Of a DNA stretch of 64,000 nt, positions 33,301 through 39,860 are shown one piece after another; position 1 is the first letter of the stretch, and each line of letters opens with the position of its first letter. The position numbers and the translations under genes are program-made. Source of the stretch: Eutreptiella sp. 'Long Island Sound 2002' (taxonomy: Eukaryota > Euglenozoa > Euglenophyceae > Eutreptiales > Eutreptiaceae); NCBI GenBank assembly GCA_964036045.1, contig OZ038380.1, forward strand, positions 169,170,535-169,234,534. Direction: 5' to 3'. The notes beneath the pieces were generated by a model that was not told the origin of the DNA, did not search any database, and saw only the letters and a list, made by a program, of their open reading frames with translations.

Positions 33301-34645
33301 GAGGGGGGGGGAGGGGCTCCCAAGGGGTCTAGGGCACAACCTGCTTGTGCAGGTTTTCAGCCTCGGCAGCTGAAAAACGGAAGTTTCCGAAACTAATTTT
33401 TTTGATACTCTGATCCGCAGTCCACACAGCCGCAGCGGCGGCAACACGGCAAGGCGAGCACAGAAGAGACCTCGTCCCCGCTGGCACGTCCCTCCTGGCT
33501 GCCGTGCATGCACAGTCGGGGCGCCTGTAGGGGAGGACACGGGCGCCTGAACTCGACTCGGCCCACCTCCCCGCCCCTCGACCTCTGTACATAGGCAGTG
33601 GACGGTAACAGACAAATCCCCTTTTTATGTGTTTTTCACCCTATTTGGGTGTTGGGGAGGGGGGTAGGCTTCCAAGCAGTCTAGGGCACAACCTGCTTAT
33701 GCAGTTTTCCAGCCTCGGCAGCTCAAAAATGGAAATTTCCGAAACTGATTTTTTTGATATTCAGACCATCCAAAATGATCCAATATCCTATGTAAAGCAT
33801 GTATTAGCCCCTCTTTATGTATTTTTCACCCTATTTGGGTGTTGGGGGGGGGGTCCCAAGGGGGCTGGGAGACAACATACTTATGCAGTCATAGTTTTGG
33901 CAGCTAAAAAATGGTCATCCCTCTCCCCTCTTCGAGGTGCCTTGCCGAAGGCAATAGAATTTGGTCGTACTTCGACCAACCATCACCTACTTGCGTATAG
34001 GAAGAACCGCAGGCAAATTTCAGATTTAGGAAGTAATAGGCATTGCACCATGGAACGATGAAGTGAAAAGTGTCGGATCTACCCCAGGCAATACAGTGAT
34101 ATCTGTGCACCTCCGAATATTGTCAACGTCAGAATGTGGCCTCAACTCAAGGGGGGGACAAATAGCAGTGGAAGGTCATGACGTTGTGAGTTCCACGCTG
34201 CCTGAAAGATTTAAGTGCACTTTTGGGCACCACATTTGACCAGCTGCTTGCCACCTGCCAAGCATTGCTGGCGCCAGCAAAAAAAACTGGGGCCGTCCGG
34301 TGGCCAGGGCATTATTTATGCTCACAATTCGACGGCACTTGAAGGACAACCCACGATTGCAGGGTATTCAGCGGCGGTTGGCAGGTGACCAACAGTAGTT
34401 GAAGACTGACCGACGGCGGTTGGAGGGTCACCGATGGCGTGCCGCCGAACCGAGTGCTCGTCATCGGGGCTCTCTTGGTGGCTCCTTGGCCCTCGCCAGT
34501 CCTCCGCTTTGTGTGCGGCAGGGAGCAGAAGAAGATGCTGAAGTGCATGTTCAAGGAGGAGAAGCTGAACCAGCGCTGGGAACTGCAGAACGCGGAGTCG
34601 CAGAAGAGCAAAATGAGTCTGGGCGGCGGGATCTCCACGCTCTGA
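10974..34645 (+). CDS. LTV1: LTV1 homologue, small-ribosomal-subunit assembly and export factor (10 exons)
   Basis: Exons: 10974-11084, 13364-13498, 15982-16109, 17469-17538, 20135-20254, 22433-22528, 24382-24532, 27732-27838, 30271-30407, 34522-34645. All junctions are GT...AG and the reading frame is kept across every one (phases 0,0,2,0,0,0,1,0,2), giving about 392 codons. Landmarks of the LTV1 family seen in order: an N-terminal [12 protein letters not shown] block, an acidic exon, [13 protein letters not shown], the signature [17 protein letters not shown], then [26 protein letters not shown] and a basic C-terminus. In yeast and animals Ltv1 binds the 40S head with Rps3 and Rps20 and leaves during final pre-40S maturation. 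Exons 5 and 6 have no clear counterpart known to me. The family's usual Asp-Tyr-rich YDYLxHL-type motif after the N-terminus was not found, so an exon may be missing between 11085 and 13363. Known homologues are about 460-475 residues. Identity is confident; exons 5 and 6 are less so. Confidence 0.9.
12797..12833. mobile_element. Right end of a third MITE-like copy
   Basis: A C tract followed by GCGGAGCAATTTCCTTGCCG matches the right terminus of the 10358-10739 and 38785-39155 elements. The inner flank (GGCACGGCAGCCTAAGGAGG) also matches, but the rest of the element is gone. It lies in LTV1 intron 1. Confidence 0.45.
13364..13498 (+). CDS. LTV1: LTV1 exon 2 (acidic segment)
   Basis: It lies between the acceptor GGCTGCACAG and the donor GAG|GTCTGA, 45 codons, phase 0 at both ends. 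The peptide starts [13 protein letters not shown] and is rich in Asp and Glu, with the stretch [12 protein letters not shown]. It corresponds to the acidic D-x-D-D-F region of LTV1 that precedes the conserved central helix. Confidence 0.82.
13500..13815 (+). repeat. Dispersed repeat R4, diverged copy
   Basis: Shares ACTTGCCA(C/T)TAGC, CCTACTGAGCC, GGACGCA and TCCCTGGCGGA with the copies at 17652-18003 and 27326-27664, but with many changes. A fragment is at 19490-19600. All four lie in LTV1 introns. Confidence 0.6.
13830..15400 (+). repeat. GT-rich microsatellite domain in LTV1 intron 2
   Basis: About 1.5 kb in which the + strand is dominated by (GT)n and TGTGTG/TGCGTG variants. An 84-bp block (GGCTTTGTGTGTTTGTGGGC to TAGGCGTATGT) is duplicated in tandem near 15233 and 15317. 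A separate block of about 100 bp (TTTTACGACAGTG ... GTGTCACT(C/T)AGAAAGG) is duplicated near 14050 and 14625. Alternating purine-pyrimidine runs of this length favour Z-DNA. Confidence 0.8.
14940..15125 (+). repeat. Dispersed repeat R6, paired with 24600-24830
   Basis: Both contain CTGCGGCGCC...CGGCGCGCAATTTGG, TTTTGAA(C/T)GGGG, TTTGTCCGTT(C/T)TGAGTGTTG and GGATGCGGTGCTAA-type ends. The 24.6 kb copy starts directly after LTV1 exon 7. Confidence 0.6.
15982..16109 (+). CDS. LTV1: LTV1 exon 3 (central conserved helix)
   Basis: The acceptor is TCTCCCACAG, the donor GAGAG|GTGTTT. It encodes [13 protein letters not shown] followed by [18 protein letters not shown], matching the LTV1 segment in which a Ser/Thr-rich turn leads into a helix of the type LDERFEKFxEQYDDDE. 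It ends with two bases of an Arg codon, completed by exon 4. Confidence 0.88.
17205..17262 (+). repeat. Telomere-like CCCTAA cluster
   Basis: Degenerate units CCCTGA, CCCTAACACCAA, CCCTAG, CCCCTAA, CCCTAA and CCCT in a row. It resembles an interstitial stretch of the TTAGGG-type telomere repeat, in LTV1 intron 3. Confidence 0.4.
17469..17538 (+). CDS. LTV1: LTV1 exon 4
   Basis: This 70-base exon begins with G, which completes AGG (Arg) from exon 3, then [20 protein letters not shown] and a Lys-ending helix. The acceptor is TTCCGCAG and the donor AAAAG|GTGCGC. It aligns by pattern with the family segment that follows the central helix (Gly..Val-Asp......Leu-(Asn/Asp)-(Asp/Glu)). Confidence 0.82.
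17652..18003 (+). repeat. Dispersed repeat R4, copy 2
   Basis: Closely similar to 27326-27664 over some 340 bases, from CACGGGTCCGGAGGCCTGGG to ACATTTCCTGCTTC. No inverted termini or coding capacity seen. Confidence 0.75.
18998..19225 (+). repeat. Dispersed repeat R2, three copies in LTV1 introns
   Basis: Runs from ACTCGGAGGGTGCATCTGGA through GGAGTAGTCAAACAGGACAA to AAGGC(A)AAACAACCAGATACC and GGCCT(T)TGTGCCA plus a C tract. Further copies are at 21998-22155 and 26660-26900. Its last 60 bases are shared with family R1, so R1 and R2 are composite relatives. Confidence 0.7.
20135..20254 (+). CDS. LTV1: LTV1 exon 5, tentative
   Basis: 40 codons, phase 0 in and out, acceptor TGCACACAG and donor GAAG|GTCTGC. 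The peptide starts [18 protein letters not shown] and ends [11 protein letters not shown]. It has exon-like codon use and fits the frame of the flanking exons, but I cannot align it with LTV1 from other lineages. It could be a lineage-specific insertion. Confidence 0.62.
21014..21210 (-). repeat. Dispersed repeat R1, minus-strand copy in LTV1 intron 5
   Basis: Reverse complement of the family described at 1-135, extended by a CCGCGGGCATC-type triplet of short units and GAATGCGACTTCAGCCC. Confidence 0.75.
22433..22528 (+). CDS. LTV1: LTV1 exon 6, tentative
   Basis: 32 codons, phase 0 in and out, acceptor GTGCCTCAG and donor ATTCAG|GTGTTC. The peptide contains [18 protein letters not shown] and ends in a basic helix. 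It is compatible with the frame of exons 5 and 7. I see no clear counterpart in known LTV1 proteins. Confidence 0.6.
22640..22742 (+). repeat. 22-bp minisatellite related to the AACCG/CGGTT motif
   Basis: About four units of the type GGTAACCGACGGCGGTTGGC, beginning some 110 bases after LTV1 exon 6. The core AACCGnnnnCGGTT-type pairing is the same as at 58637-58947. Confidence 0.75.
23275..23500 (+). repeat. Dispersed repeat R1, copy in LTV1 intron 6
   Basis: Full-length forward copy from GATGACCGCATACCGG to AAGGCCTTGTGCCAAAGC and a C tract. Confidence 0.75.
24382..24532 (+). CDS. LTV1: LTV1 exon 7 (signature [12 protein letters not shown])
   Basis: Begins after CACCTGTGCAG and ends CATCCAG|GTGCCG in phase 1. 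It carries the LTV1 hallmark [18 protein letters not shown], preceded by [18 protein letters not shown]. It is the most diagnostic exon for the family. The donor leaves one base (G), completed as Glu in exon 8. Confidence 0.94.
27326..27664 (+). repeat. Dispersed repeat R4, copy 3
   Basis: Closely matches 17652-18003; the main difference is a short deletion in the AGCTGGGTGGG region near the start. It ends about 70 bases before LTV1 exon 8. Confidence 0.75.
27732..27838 (+). CDS. LTV1: LTV1 exon 8 ([12 protein letters not shown])
   Basis: The acceptor is GCCGTGTGCAG, the donor GATGAG|GTGCTG. It encodes [19 protein letters not shown], the family block (I-x-(L/I)-S-x-K-T-G-I-P) that follows STYSNL...HP. 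The phase joins exactly to exon 7 (G + AG). Confidence 0.92.
30271..30407 (+). CDS. LTV1: LTV1 exon 9 ([15 protein letters not shown])
   Basis: The acceptor is CTTTCCTCAG, the donor GCGCAG|GTGCGC (phase 2). The peptide includes [17 protein letters not shown], the conserved R-P-K-(D/N)-E-(S/T)-x-E-(D/E)-K-(R/K) block that leads into the basic helix of LTV1. Confidence 0.92.
30477..31007 (+). mobile_element. Element D: shorter relative of elements A and B in LTV1 intron 9
   Basis: The left end (CAACGTTAGCGCGCTGATTG, box ending GCTGGGCATC) and the right end (AGCGTAATGGGC, GCACTGGGCAAAC, then CTCTCCCCCCC) match the ends of element B in order and orientation. The left tip is degraded (GAAGGAGCAACGTT) and no clean target duplication is seen. 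The body retains only the last third of the transposase. It begins about 70 bases after LTV1 exon 9. Confidence 0.6.
30550..30865 (+). pseudogene. Transposase C-terminal remnant (in element D)
   Basis: Encodes [11 protein letters not shown]...PYGPWDHVP...VWTDK, matching LLHFSQFMLRR...PYGPWEHIP...IWTEE of element A. It then has an acidic linker and EVCALCC, a frameshift, and [17 protein letters not shown] in another frame. The shared C-terminal cluster in three separate copies shows it belongs to the ancestral transposase. Confidence 0.68.
31807..32216 (+). repeat. Tandem satellite U1, 197-bp unit, two copies
   Basis: The segment starting CTAGGATGGGTTTGGGT and running through TTTGGTGACAATAC and CACGTAGTGGCC repeats with a period of 197 bases (31834 and 32031). 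A third partial copy occurs at 33025-33185. It lies in LTV1 intron 9. Confidence 0.7.
32518..32582 (+). repeat. tRNA-like (SINE-type) head with A and B boxes
   Basis: GTGGTCCAATGGTAACGC resembles an RNA polymerase III A box, and GGTTCGAACCC (32567-32577) is a textbook B box about 35 bases on. The T-arm and acceptor stem do not pair properly, so this is a tRNA-derived repeat head, not a working tRNA. Confidence 0.45.
32625..32697 (-). repeat. Second tRNA-like head, opposite strand
   Basis: On the minus strand: AGCAGTGGCCGAGTGGTAAT (A-box-like), then GGTTCGAACCC (32630-32640 on +). It faces the head at 32518-32582 across an 18-bp perfect palindrome of GCC/GGC triplets at 32594-32611. Stems are imperfect. 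Confidence 0.42.
32852..33905 (+). repeat. Tandem satellite U2, about 187-bp unit
   Basis: Units start at or near the anchor TTTTTTGATAT (32865, 33211, 33398 partial, 33756) and contain GCATGTTTTACACCCTCTTT, CACCCTATTTGGGTG, a G tract, and CCTCGGCAGCT. At 33415-33605 one unit is interrupted by unrelated GC-rich DNA. A frame encoding [13 protein letters not shown] is kept in two units and as [13 protein letters not shown] in a third. Confidence 0.7.
34522..34645 (+). CDS. LTV1: LTV1 exon 10 (C-terminus and stop)
   Basis: The acceptor is GTGTGCGGCAG. The first base completes Arg from exon 9, then [19 protein letters not shown] in a basic helix, as in the LTV1 C-terminus, and TGA at 34643. The intron before it (4.1 kb) is the longest of the gene and contains a satellite array and several transposon pieces. 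Confidence 0.88.
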
Positions 34646-35606
34646 TGCGCGTTTGTGACGGAGACCTTTGTTTCTGTGGGACGCTGTTCGCTCGCCTCTT
34701 TGCGCCCAGACGCTCGTCTGCGGGCCTCGCCCTGCCTGCCCTGAACCCCTCCACCCGCACGCTAACCCCAGAGTTCCTTTTACCAACTCGGCAACCCAAA
34801 GGGGGGGGGGGGGTCCCCAGGGTCGCAAACCACCCCCTAAGAGATTGGGAATTCAGTGTGCGATTGTTGTTTGCTGGTCATCTTTTGTTCTTCATGTTGG
34901 CTCTCACAATTTCACCAAAATTCGTTTTGGCCACCTCTAAAAGCTCGGCACCCCAAGGGGGGGGGGCAGACCCCCCCCCCCCCCCCCTCGCCCCCCTGCC
35001 CCCCCCCCGCTCGCTAAAAGGAACCCTGCCTAACCCTGCGCCTGACCCTGACCCATGGCCGGACGGGGAGTTGTGCGCACTGGAGCATCGCAGGGATCGC
35101 TCATGCACACGTTCCCCAACTTCGCGATGCTCGACGAACGTCGAGCAAGCCCTATAGCCCCCGTTGCTGCGTCAGGGCATGGCATGGCTCGTGCGGGACG
35201 TGCACAGGGCACGCCTTTCTCGGTCTGATCACGTCCCAACGACCTTTGAGCGCAACCCGATGCCCACTTTCACCAAAGAAACACGCGCTTGTGTCGGTTC
35301 GCAGCGCCCAAACGTGCGAACGCGTGCCGCGCCCATGCGCGCGCCGCTCGGTGTCCGTATACGCGTTGCGTATGTCGCCCCGAGTTCGCCCCCGGTCCAA
35401 GAGCTCCGGAGTATGGCCTGCCGTCCCGCTGCCACGGGTGCGTGATGTCGCAGTCGCTCTTGTTGGGCGCGTGTTCTGTTGTGGTCATTCGGAACATTGG
35501 CTGTTTTGTGCCGGTCTGTCTGGTCGTCCATTGGTCTGTCTGTCGGCCTTTCCTCTGGGCCGTCTATCCGTCTGTCTGTCGGGATGTCTATCCGTTGGTC
35601 CGTACA

Positions 35607-35616
35607 TCTCTCTCTC

Positions 35617-35715
<99 letters not shown>

Positions 35716-35795
35716 ACTCTCCCTCGCTCACTCACTCTCTCTCTCTCTCTCTTTCTCTCTCTCACACTCACTCACTCTCTCACTCACTGTCTCTC
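35607..35795 (+). repeat. CT microsatellite next to the gap
   Basis: Nearly continuous (CT)n with a few A and C interruptions, then the N run. Frames on both strands through it (Ser-Leu or Arg-Glu repeats) are artefacts. Confidence 0.95.
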
Positions 35796-35796
35796 T

Positions 35797-35996
35797 NNNN
35801 NNNNNNNNNNNNNNNNNNNNNNNNNNNNNNNNNNNNNNNNNNNNNNNNNNNNNNNNNNNNNNNNNNNNNNNNNNNNNNNNNNNNNNNNNNNNNNNNNNNN
35901 NNNNNNNNNNNNNNNNNNNNNNNNNNNNNNNNNNNNNNNNNNNNNNNNNNNNNNNNNNNNNNNNNNNNNNNNNNNNNNNNNNNNNNNNNNNNNNNN
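35797..35996. other. Assembly gap (200 N)
   Basis: A run of exactly 200 N follows a CT microsatellite (35607-35795). The round length suggests an estimated or placeholder gap, so the true distance between LTV1 and the TTL exon is unknown. Confidence 0.98.
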
Positions 35997-36014
35997 CCCC
36001 CCCCTTGTCCACCC

Positions 36015-36185
36015 CGCCCCCAGGGGAACCGTCAATTGGCCCATGAAAAATAAGAATCAATAGGAACGCGCCGAAGAAAAATTTTAGTTGGGTTACACCA
36101 GAATTCAGGTGACTGTTGTGTGGTGTCCATCCCCCCCGGGGGTGGGGGGAAACCGTCGTCACTGGGGGGCCAGAACACCGTGAAC
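36015..36185 (+). repeat. Dispersed repeat R7, paired with 49765-49960
   Basis: Both share TTGGCCCATGA, AAGAAAAATTTTAGTTGGGT and TTGTGTGGTGTCCA, then a C tract followed by GGGGGTGGGGG. The first copy starts about 20 bases after the assembly gap. Confidence 0.6.
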
Positions 36186-37498
36186 AGGGAACCAGAATGG
36201 AGGGGATGGGAGAGCGTGCGCATGGGAGGCAGCGACAACAAAGGGGATGGCCTGGCCAGCCAGCCTCGTCGCTACCGGGTGCCAGGGCAACCCCTGCACA
36301 ACCGGCATCAGGTGGGGGGTGTCTCCCGCAGCCCAGATGGGCTGTTTGCGCAACAGGAGCGGGAGCCCATCAGGGGCAGACCAGCCGTGAGGGGGGAAAG
36401 GACATATGGTGGACGGCCGGGACAGCGCATGGAGGAGCAGGGCACCTGGGCCTCACGCACACAGAAACACAGCGAGGCAGGTTGTGGACGGCCTGTGGAC
36501 AGAGGCGCGTGGACAGCAAAAACAGTCAAACGACCCCGGCAACAACCAGCACAACCCCCAATACGCCAACTATTGGGCGCCGCTGACGCGCAAACAACAC
36601 ATCCTGCCACATTCAACACAGCCCCAACACACCAACTACTGGGCTCCGCGAACGCGGAAACGACACCAGCAGGAGCACCGGCCGCAGCGGCCGTCAGAAC
36701 GCAGCGACCCGACGCAACATGCGAAGGGAAGAACGGGTGACTGTCCAGGGCCCCGTAAAGGAACAACAACCAGACGGAATGTCACACAGGGGGGGGGGGG
36801 GTACCTGAGTTGTGCAGATGCGGATCACGGCTTTGTATTGTCGTGCTTGAGGGGGGGGGTGGAGGGCGACTCCGTAGGTCCGAGGACACAGACTACGTCC
36901 CCCTCCCCCCACACACACACTGGGGACCCCCGAGAAGGCAGGGGTCATGCAGCCAATCAGCTCCTGCGGGCCCCCGAGACAGCGGGGACCCCATGATGAT
37001 GTGGGTGGATGACACCATCCCCGTCCTCACTTGCAGTGAAGACAGGCCCATCCGGGGAGTTCTGGTGGACCAACGTACGTACTTCTCAGGGGGGTGCTGC
37101 GAGTCACGGTGCCGGACAAGCCACTCCCGCACGGTTCCACACGGGGACCCCCGCTCCCTTCGTTCCCCGGCCCCCGCTGCGGTCGAGGTCAAGGGCATGT
37201 CGGGCTTGCAAGTGAGGGCGGGGGGGGTCAATAGAGCCCCCAAAGTCTGGGGGGGTCAGTTTCGTTAGGATTTTGGGGGTCCCGTCAATTGAGTCCTTTT
37301 TTGGGGGTGGGTCTAGCCAGGGGGCTCTATCGCCCCCCCCCGACCCGTTCAATTGCAAGCCCGGTTGCCCAAGTAGCCACTTCTGATTGTGTCCCACTGA
37401 GGGGGGGTACCTTTTTGGGCCCTGTCGGCGCGCCTCATGCGCCCGGCCTCTGCCCCCCCCCCCCCACACACAAGCTCCTCCCGGGGGCGGCTCTGCAG

Positions 37499-37756
37499 GA
37501 CTTCCGGACGTGGCTCATCGAGATCAACGGGCAGCCGGCGTGCGCGGAGGCGCTGCTGCCGGCGTTCACCCGGGACACCGCGGAGCTCGTGATCCACCCC
37601 GTCTTCGGCGACGCGGGGGTGCGGCCGCGGCGCCACAACTTCGAGCGCATCGACCCCTCGTTCGGGGACGACTTCGACCTCGAGGACAACCCGGTCCTGC
37701 CCCGGCGCAGCGCCAAGGCCCCGGGCGGCCGGGGGCGGGTCTACGCGGCGCAGTGA
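37499..37756 (+). CDS. TTL: Tubulin tyrosine ligase, last exon only
   Basis: TTL re-adds tyrosine to the C-terminus of alpha-tubulin using ATP (ATP-grasp fold). This exon starts after CGGCTCTGCAG in phase 0 and encodes DFRTWLIEINGQPACAEAL, matching the WLIEVNGxPACA block near the C-terminus of TTL; the Glu and Asn are the conserved metal/ATP ligands of the family. About 45 further residues (Arg-, Pro- and Asp-rich) run to TGA at 37754, a tail longer than in animal TTL. The preceding ATP-grasp exons are not visible in the 2.85 kb back to the LTV1 stop, which includes a 200-base gap. A tiny phase-compatible exon at 37041-37081 (acceptor CACTTGCAG, donor AAC|GTACGT) is possible but unproven. It is either part of a gene hidden by the gap or a truncated copy. 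GC-rich third codon positions fit real coding sequence. Confidence 0.75.
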   Translation, partial: DFRTWLIEINGQPACAEALLPAFTRDTAELVIHPVFGDAGVRPRRHNFERIDPSFGDDFDLEDNPVLPRRSAKAPGGRGRVYAAQ

Positions 37757-38784
37757 GGCCGTCGGGCCTCGGAGGAGGAGAGAAGGACGCGGCGCGGCTT
37801 CGTCTTGCGACTTCCGGCGCTCCTTCCGCAGCGCCGGGGCCGCCGCCACCGAATCTCGTGGGTCGCGAAGGTCGCGGTGGTGCGTCTGCGGCGGTGCGTT
37901 CTTTTGAAGCGGCCGCGGGCGTTTTGCCATTGTGTCACGTACACGTCCCGTCGGACGGCCGGCGACATTGCCACTGTCATTTTATATGCCTCAACGGCCG
38001 GCAAGAGACGGCCTCCATTCGCCTCCAAATCGGCTGCGATCAGAGGACACGGTGTTCTCCCGTTGCGTTTTTTGAGTTTGGGCGGACTTCCCTCAGGACT
38101 TCCCTCGGTTTGTGTTTTGTGCCTTGAACCGTCCGGGTTTGCGGTGGGAAGTTCTGACGGTTCGCTCCGCACCAGATTTGCCTCTGCGACCGCCTCAGGA
38201 CGCTCCCGTATCACTCCGGCTCTTTTTGCACCCTTAGAGAGCGCCCTTCACAACCGCTCAAACCGCCGTCTGACTGCCTTCGGTTACCCTCCAACCGCTT
38301 TCGGTGTTCGCCCGAAGATGACGGAGCGTATGGTCACCGGCTCCCCCCCTTTTTCATTGAATTAGAGAGCGCTGTGGCTGGCCCGTCGGCAAACGTGCAT
38401 CGGTCGCGAGCGCATCCACGCCTCCGTCGGGTTCGCGCGTCGAACTCCGTGAGTCCGTTGGTCATTAGAATGCGGACCCCGTGTCCAGCGGTTTTGAGGC
38501 GAGGAGCACCAAAACCTGCGCCTTTTGGGCCGTTGCTGTCGACGGGGGCGAAGGGGCTCGCCGCCCCGTCTGTTTTGGGGGGTTCGGGGGGTGCGCGCCT
38601 TCGTTTTGACCGCTCCGCTCTCGGCCCTCCGGACTCATGTCGCGCGCACGACTGGGGCCTCGCGTTCCGATGAGCGGCGCGGCGGCAGCCTCAGGGCAAG
38701 GCAGGGCAGCGGCCCGCAGGGGAGGTCCGGTGAGATGAGGGGAGGAGAGTGGCTCGGGCGATCTCCGCAATCGCCCGGCGACCT
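37757..38784. other. 3' flank of the TTL exon; no gene seen
   Basis: GC-rich, unique-looking sequence free of long homopolymers, unlike most of the window. It probably includes the 3' UTR of the TTL transcript. Frames of 150-190 codons on both strands overlap one another and lack any recognisable motif. Confidence 0.5.
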
Positions 38785-39155
38785 GAAGATTGCTCTGCGG
38801 GGGGGGGGGGGGGGGGGGTGACATGGACGCCCGCCGAAGGAGGGGGGGGTGGGGGTTGGAGAAATGGGGTTCCGTGTCGGGCCCTTTGTTTTGTCTAAGA
38901 ACGTTGGCGCCGAAGGCGCAGGAACGCAAAATTTTGGCCCGAAAATTTTTTTCCCACCAATAATCCCCCCCCCCCCCCCCCACATTTGAGTAGTCAAAAT
39001 GATCAGCGCGACGTGGGTATCATTTTGAGCCATGGATGTTGGGTTGACCCCCGCCCTGAACCCCCCCCCTCCCGTCACGGCGGCCAAGGAGGGGGGGGGG
39101 GGTTGGGAAAATGGGCCTCCGTGTCACCCCCCCCCCCCGCAGAGCAATTTTCTTC
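38785..39155. mobile_element. MITE-like element copy 2
   Basis: Same layout as 10358-10739. It starts GAAGATTGCTCTGCGGGG, then GGGCCCTTTGTTTTGTCTAA, then the central TCAAAATGATC...ATCATTTTGA hairpin (38994-39028), and ends CCCCGCAGAGCAATTTTC. The terminal repeats match each other here too, with the same base changes at both ends (TCTGC / GCAGA), so the ends co-vary. Confidence 0.62.
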
Positions 39156-39242
39156 CCGCTCGGCCTTATCCCTCGCCATGTCCATGTGACTCGCAGGGGT
39201 ACGGACCCCGGAATGCCGCGCGGGAGCTGTGTGCCTGCCCGT

Positions 39243-39313
39243 TCCCCAACTGGGGATCGAACCGGGCTGCTCTGATCCGGGCGTCATTGGCTATGACCGC
39301 TGAGCCACGTGAC
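39243..39313 (-). repeat. tRNA-derived repeat head, minus strand
   Basis: Minus strand reads GTGGCTCAGCGGTCATAGCC, which forms a good D-arm (GGCT/AGCC) and A box. Further on comes GGTTCGATCCCC, a B box. The anticodon and T stems do not pair fully and there is no acceptor match, so a SINE head or tRNA pseudogene is more likely than a functional tRNA. Confidence 0.4.
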
Positions 39314-39704
39314 CTCCGTGGGCGCCGGCCGAGTCGAGTGCTGCTGAGGCTTGTCGGATTCGCAGTAGACACCCACATTTTTGGATCCACCTCCTTCAGC
39401 CCAGTCCCTGCTCCTGGTGCCCCTTCTTCCGCCCCCGGCGCCGAGCAGCCCAGCCTCACCCGTTGCAAAATCCGGGATGCATAGACTCGACCCCGGGGCT
39501 CATAGACGACCCCTGACCCCCACCCCCCCAACGCGCGCGCAGCCCGCATCAACCCTCTTCGTGACAACCCCCGCAGATGTGTGTGCCCGGGACCTGATAG
39601 ACACACAGTGGGGTCTGGTGTGGGGACCCGGGGGTCCCTCCGAGGACGGCCACTGGGACTCGGGGGCGGGGGGGATCCCCTGGCACAGCCCTCGTGGCAG
39701 GGGC

Positions 39705-39860
39705 GGGGGACCAGTCTGGCTCAGAACTCAGGCGGGTTTGCGACCCGACCCGAGTTTGAAAAAAGTTTGAAAAAGTTTGAAAAATAACTTCCCCCATTGA
39801 TATGTACCTCAAAACGATCCGCGCGGCGTGGCCATCATTTTGAGGTAATATATCTCTCGG
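39705..39860. repeat. Diverged repeat with the TCAAAA-GATC hairpin, paired with 28110-28235
   Basis: Both copies begin GACCAGT(T)CTGGCTCAGAA, continue through a gcgg...cccgA-rich stretch and AAAAA(G)TTTGAAAAA, a C tract, and reach CCTCAAAA(T/C)G(A/G)TC. At 39809-39843 the hairpin arms TCAAAACGATC and ATCATTTTGA are both present; at 28203 only the left arm survives. Confidence 0.5.

Noticed and set aside
35042-35226. 58-codon frame starting with ATG at 35055 and ending near a donor-like CTCGGTCTGA as a TTL first exon
   Set aside because: The sequence shows no similarity to the N-terminus of tubulin tyrosine ligase and overlaps an equally open minus-strand frame.
35246-36162. Open frames of 140-270 codons through the CT tract and the N run
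   Set aside because: They consist of Ser-Leu or Arg-Glu dipeptides and undefined residues; frames in a dinucleotide repeat stay open by composition.
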